A stretch of 64,000 bases of DNA, from the NCBI GenBank assembly GCA_963770375.1, contig CAVYPM010000027.1, positions 62,001 to 126,000 of the forward strand, read 5' to 3'. Every line of letters begins with the position of its first letter. Within the stretch, counting starts at the first letter, position 1. Below are positions 62,572 through 64,000 of this stretch, piece after piece. This DNA is from DASVBE01 sp963770375 (lineage in GTDB: Bacteria > Actinomycetota > Actinomycetes > Streptosporangiales > Streptosporangiaceae). Made by a program: the position numbers and the translations under genes. Below the pieces are notes generated by a model. That model saw nothing but the letters and a program-made list of their open reading frames with translations, ran no database searches and was not told the DNA's origin.

Positions 62572-62772
62572 GTGTACGACACCGACCGGGGCATCGAGGA
62601 GCTGGCCGGCCGGCGCGGCACGGACGAGGTCACGCTGGGCTGGCTGGCCGAGCGGATGCGCGAGTTCGTGGACCTGACGCCGGAGGCCGAGGCGCCGGTG
62701 GACCGGCTGGCGAGCTGGCTGGCCCGGCTGGACGACGACGAGCTGACCGGGCTGGACCTGGACGAGGACTAG
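62572..62772 (+). CDS. DUF6104 family small protein downstream of kgd
   Basis: A 66-residue acidic protein that is conserved just downstream of kgd in actinobacteria. It begins with YDTDRGIEELAGRRGTDEVT, followed by LGWLAERMREFVDLTPEAEA, and ends in an acidic tail DDDELTGLDLDED. It has no signal peptide, membrane helix or catalytic motif. The GTG at 62572 lies three bases beyond the likely kgd stop, so it is probably translated by re-initiation. Its constant partnership suggests a role in 2-oxoglutarate metabolism, but none is known to me. Confidence 0.82.
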   Translation: MYDTDRGIEELAGRRGTDEVTLGWLAERMREFVDLTPEAEAPVDRLASWLARLDDDELTGLDLDED

Positions 62773-62787
62773 CCTCGCGTCAGCCCG

Positions 62788-62831
62788 GCCCCGGCGCAAA
62801 ACCCAGCACCGGGCCGGGCTTGCGCCGGGGC
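62788..62831 (+). terminator. hairpin terminator after kgd-DUF6104
   Basis: Perfect 12-bp arms GCCCCGGCGCAA (62788-62799) and TTGCGCCGGGGC (62820-62831) flank a 20-base loop. An overlapping alternative hairpin pairs GCCCGG at 62783 with CCGGGC at 62814. It lies 15 bases after the DUF6104 stop and fits a terminator. Confidence 0.6.
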
Positions 62832-62833
62832 AC

Positions 62834-62858
62834 CCAGACGCGACAGTGTCGCGTCTGG
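62834..62858. promoter_or_regulatory. 25-bp palindrome upstream of DUF4097-padR operon
   Basis: Arms CCAGACGCGACA and TGTCGCGTCTGG are perfect inverted repeats around one G. It lies about 80 bases before the DUF4097 start and immediately after the terminator hairpin. It is a good operator candidate for the PadR regulator encoded by the second gene of the operon, but that is inference. Confidence 0.5.
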
Positions 62859-62939
62859 AGGGATCGCCAGGTACGCTGGACGCGATACATCTTAACCGCC
62901 GGGTTAAGGGATATCGTCAGCCCGGGGAGGGAGGGACAC

Positions 62940-63746
62940 GTGCCGCGCTGGGTCATCGACGCCCCGAAGCTGCTCGAGTTCGACGGTGCTGCGGCCCTGC
63001 GGGTACGGGTCGTGTCGGGCAGCGTCGCGGTGCTGGCTTCGGCCGGGCCGCCGAGCGTGGACGTGGAGAGCCTGTCCGGCCAGCCGCTGCTGGTCAGCCA
63101 CGAGGCCGGCATCCTGACCGTCACCTACGAGGACCTGACCTGGGACGGCGTCCTGGGCTGGCTGCGCCCGCAGCGGCATACCGTGGACGTGACGATCACC
63201 GTCCCGGCCGGCTGCCCGGTGCAGCTGGGCGTGGTGAACGCGAGCGCGATGGTGTCCGGGATCACCGCCAGCGTGTCCGTGCGCAGCGTCAACGGCGGGC
63301 TGATCCTGGACGGGGTGCGCGGCCCGGTGGACGCCAAGACCGTGTCCGGGGACGTGGAGACCCGCGGCCTGGACGGCAGCCTGACCTTCAACGCGGTGTC
63401 CGGTGGCCTGACCCTGGCCGGCGGCACGCTGCAGACCCTGGACGCGCGCACCGCGGCGGGCAAGGTCACCGCCGACGTGGACCTGGATTCCGGCGGCAGC
63501 CTGCGGGTGAACACGGTGTCCGGCGAGGTCGCGATCCGGCTGCCGGCCAGCGCCAGCGCGGACGTGGACCTGCGGTCCGGATCCGGCCGGGTCCGGTCCG
63601 GGTTCGACGCACTGACGGCGTCGGGGCCCGGCAGCGTGGCCGGCACGCTGGGCTCCGGCGGCGCCCGGATCTCGGTGAGCACCCTGTCCGCGCCGGTCAG
63701 CCTGCTGCAACGGGGCGGCCCTGGCCCGGCGGGAGGCGCACGATGA
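62940..63746 (+). CDS. DUF4097 family beta-repeat protein
   Basis: A 268-residue protein made mainly of short beta repeats of the DUF4097 adhesin-like type. The phrases VRVVSGSVAVLAS, SVRSVNGGLILDGV, AKTVSGDVETRGL, FNAVSGGLTLAGG and VNTVSGEVAIRLP recur about every 20 residues, giving a right-handed beta helix. No signal peptide is visible. The GTG at 62940 follows GGGAGGGAGGG by about six bases. It is followed by a PadR regulator with a 4-base overlap (ATGA), an arrangement common in actinobacteria. The kgd frame, open without a stop, is in the same frame as this gene; a real fusion is considered unlikely. Confidence 0.85.
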   Translation: MPRWVIDAPKLLEFDGAAALRVRVVSGSVAVLASAGPPSVDVESLSGQPLLVSHEAGILTVTYEDLTWDGVLGWLRPQRHTVDVTITVPAGCPVQLGVVNASAMVSGITASVSVRSVNGGLILDGVRGPVDAKTVSGDVETRGLDGSLTFNAVSGGLTLAGGTLQTLDARTAAGKVTADVDLDSGGSLRVNTVSGEVAIRLPASASADVDLRSGSGRVRSGFDALTASGPGSVAGTLGSGGARISVSTLSAPVSLLQRGGPGPAGGAR

Positions 63747-64000
63747 GCCCCGTCTTCCGGCACGGCAAGCTCCGGCTGTACCTGCTCAAGCTGCTGGACG
63801 AGGCGCCCAGGCACGGCTACGAGGTCATCCGGCTGCTCCAGGACCGGTTCATGGGCGTGTACGCGCCGTCGCCGGGCACGATCTACCCCCGGCTGGCCCG
63901 GCTGGAAGAAGAGGGCCTGGTCACCCACGACACGGTCGGCGGCCGGAAGATCTACCGGATCACCGACAAGGGCCGGGCCGAGATCGAGAGCAAGCTGGAC
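63743..64000 (+). CDS. PadR family transcriptional regulator (partial, runs off the window)
   Basis: The first 86 residues of a PadR-type winged-helix regulator. It has KLRLYLLKLLDEAPRHGYEVIRLL (helices 1-2), YAPSPGTIYPRLARLEEEGLV (recognition helix and wing, with the diagnostic GTIYPRL) and RKIYRITDKGRAEIESKLD. The ATG at 63743 overlaps the DUF4097 stop, so the two are made together. PadR proteins commonly control their own operons; the 25-bp palindrome at 62834 is a candidate site. The effector and C-terminal domain lie beyond the window. Confidence 0.9.
   Translation, partial: MSPVFRHGKLRLYLLKLLDEAPRHGYEVIRLLQDRFMGVYAPSPGTIYPRLARLEEEGLVTHDTVGGRKIYRITDKGRAEIESKLD

Noticed and set aside
58578..62633. 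A 1351-codon open frame on the minus strand opposite kgd
   Set aside because: It is the mirror of a strongly conserved gene in very GC-rich DNA, with Arg-, Val- and Gly-rich composition and no recognisable domains.
58719..63746. A real 1675-residue fusion of kgd with a DUF4097 protein
   Set aside because: The connecting stretch crosses a DUF6104 gene in another frame, a terminator hairpin and the DUF4097 ribosome site, and has no domain character.

Overview
The window is very GC-rich DNA from a filamentous-type actinobacterium, plausibly Streptosporangiales or a relative. The evidence is GTG-rich starts, a BldC regulator, the complete GlgE glucan pathway, a DUF3017 protein beside citrate synthase, multifunctional 2-oxoglutarate decarboxylase followed by a DUF6104 protein, and a DUF574-type methyltransferase. 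No rRNA, tRNA, CRISPR array, transposase or phage gene was seen. Genes are tightly packed, with many 4-bp start/stop overlaps.

Layout. 0-7.4 kb: partial guaA, a CNNM/CBS membrane protein, a frameshifted M20 amidohydrolase, then a TCA group (mdh, icd, DUF3017, citrate synthase). 7.6-14.6 kb: an FHA-HTH protein, an ECF sigma factor with a DHFR-like reductase, a large Ser/Thr kinase, a small unknown protein with an enoyl-CoA hydratase, and bldC. 14.9-25.3 kb: glgP diverging from glgE-treS-mak-glgB, which builds and recycles alpha-glucan through trehalose and maltose-1-phosphate. 25.3-32.9 kb: a class III dioxygenase, a cytochrome P450 broken by a 50-bp perfect inverted repeat, a NUDIX-NYN fusion, SppA, a flavin reductase and a NarL-type two-component pair.

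33.0-39.7 kb (minus strand): histidine utilisation (hutI, hutF, an allantoate-amidohydrolase-like M20 enzyme, a DUF574 methyltransferase, hutU). hutU makes imidazolonepropionate, HutI opens it to formiminoglutamate, HutF makes N-formylglutamate, and the M20 enzyme is the likely deformylase because no hutG is visible. 39.7-50.6 kb: an iron-type alcohol dehydrogenase and an enolase-superfamily enzyme diverge from a dipeptide-type ABC importer operon. That operon ends in an ornithine-cyclodeaminase-like protein and a histidine-ammonia-lyase-fold protein whose MIO tripeptide and several other catalytic residues are replaced. This is the best candidate for an undescribed pathway.

50.6-57.4 kb: a VIT/CCC1 metal transporter behind two iron-box-like sites, then a sugar and methyl transfer group (gmd, glycosyltransferase, methyltransferase, toroid protein, second methyltransferase) and a nitrilase-family amidase. 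57.7-64 kb: a glutathionyl-hydroquinone-reductase-type GST, kgd, DUF6104, and a DUF4097-PadR operon cut by the window end.

A caution. At least nine sites, plus one probable, show a reading-frame change, and every one is explained by a single extra base. Eight lie between 36.8 and 47.4 kb. This insertion-only, clustered pattern points to assembly error more than gene decay, so genes called frameshifted may be intact in the organism. The 50-bp repeat in the P450 is different in kind and looks like a real insertion.
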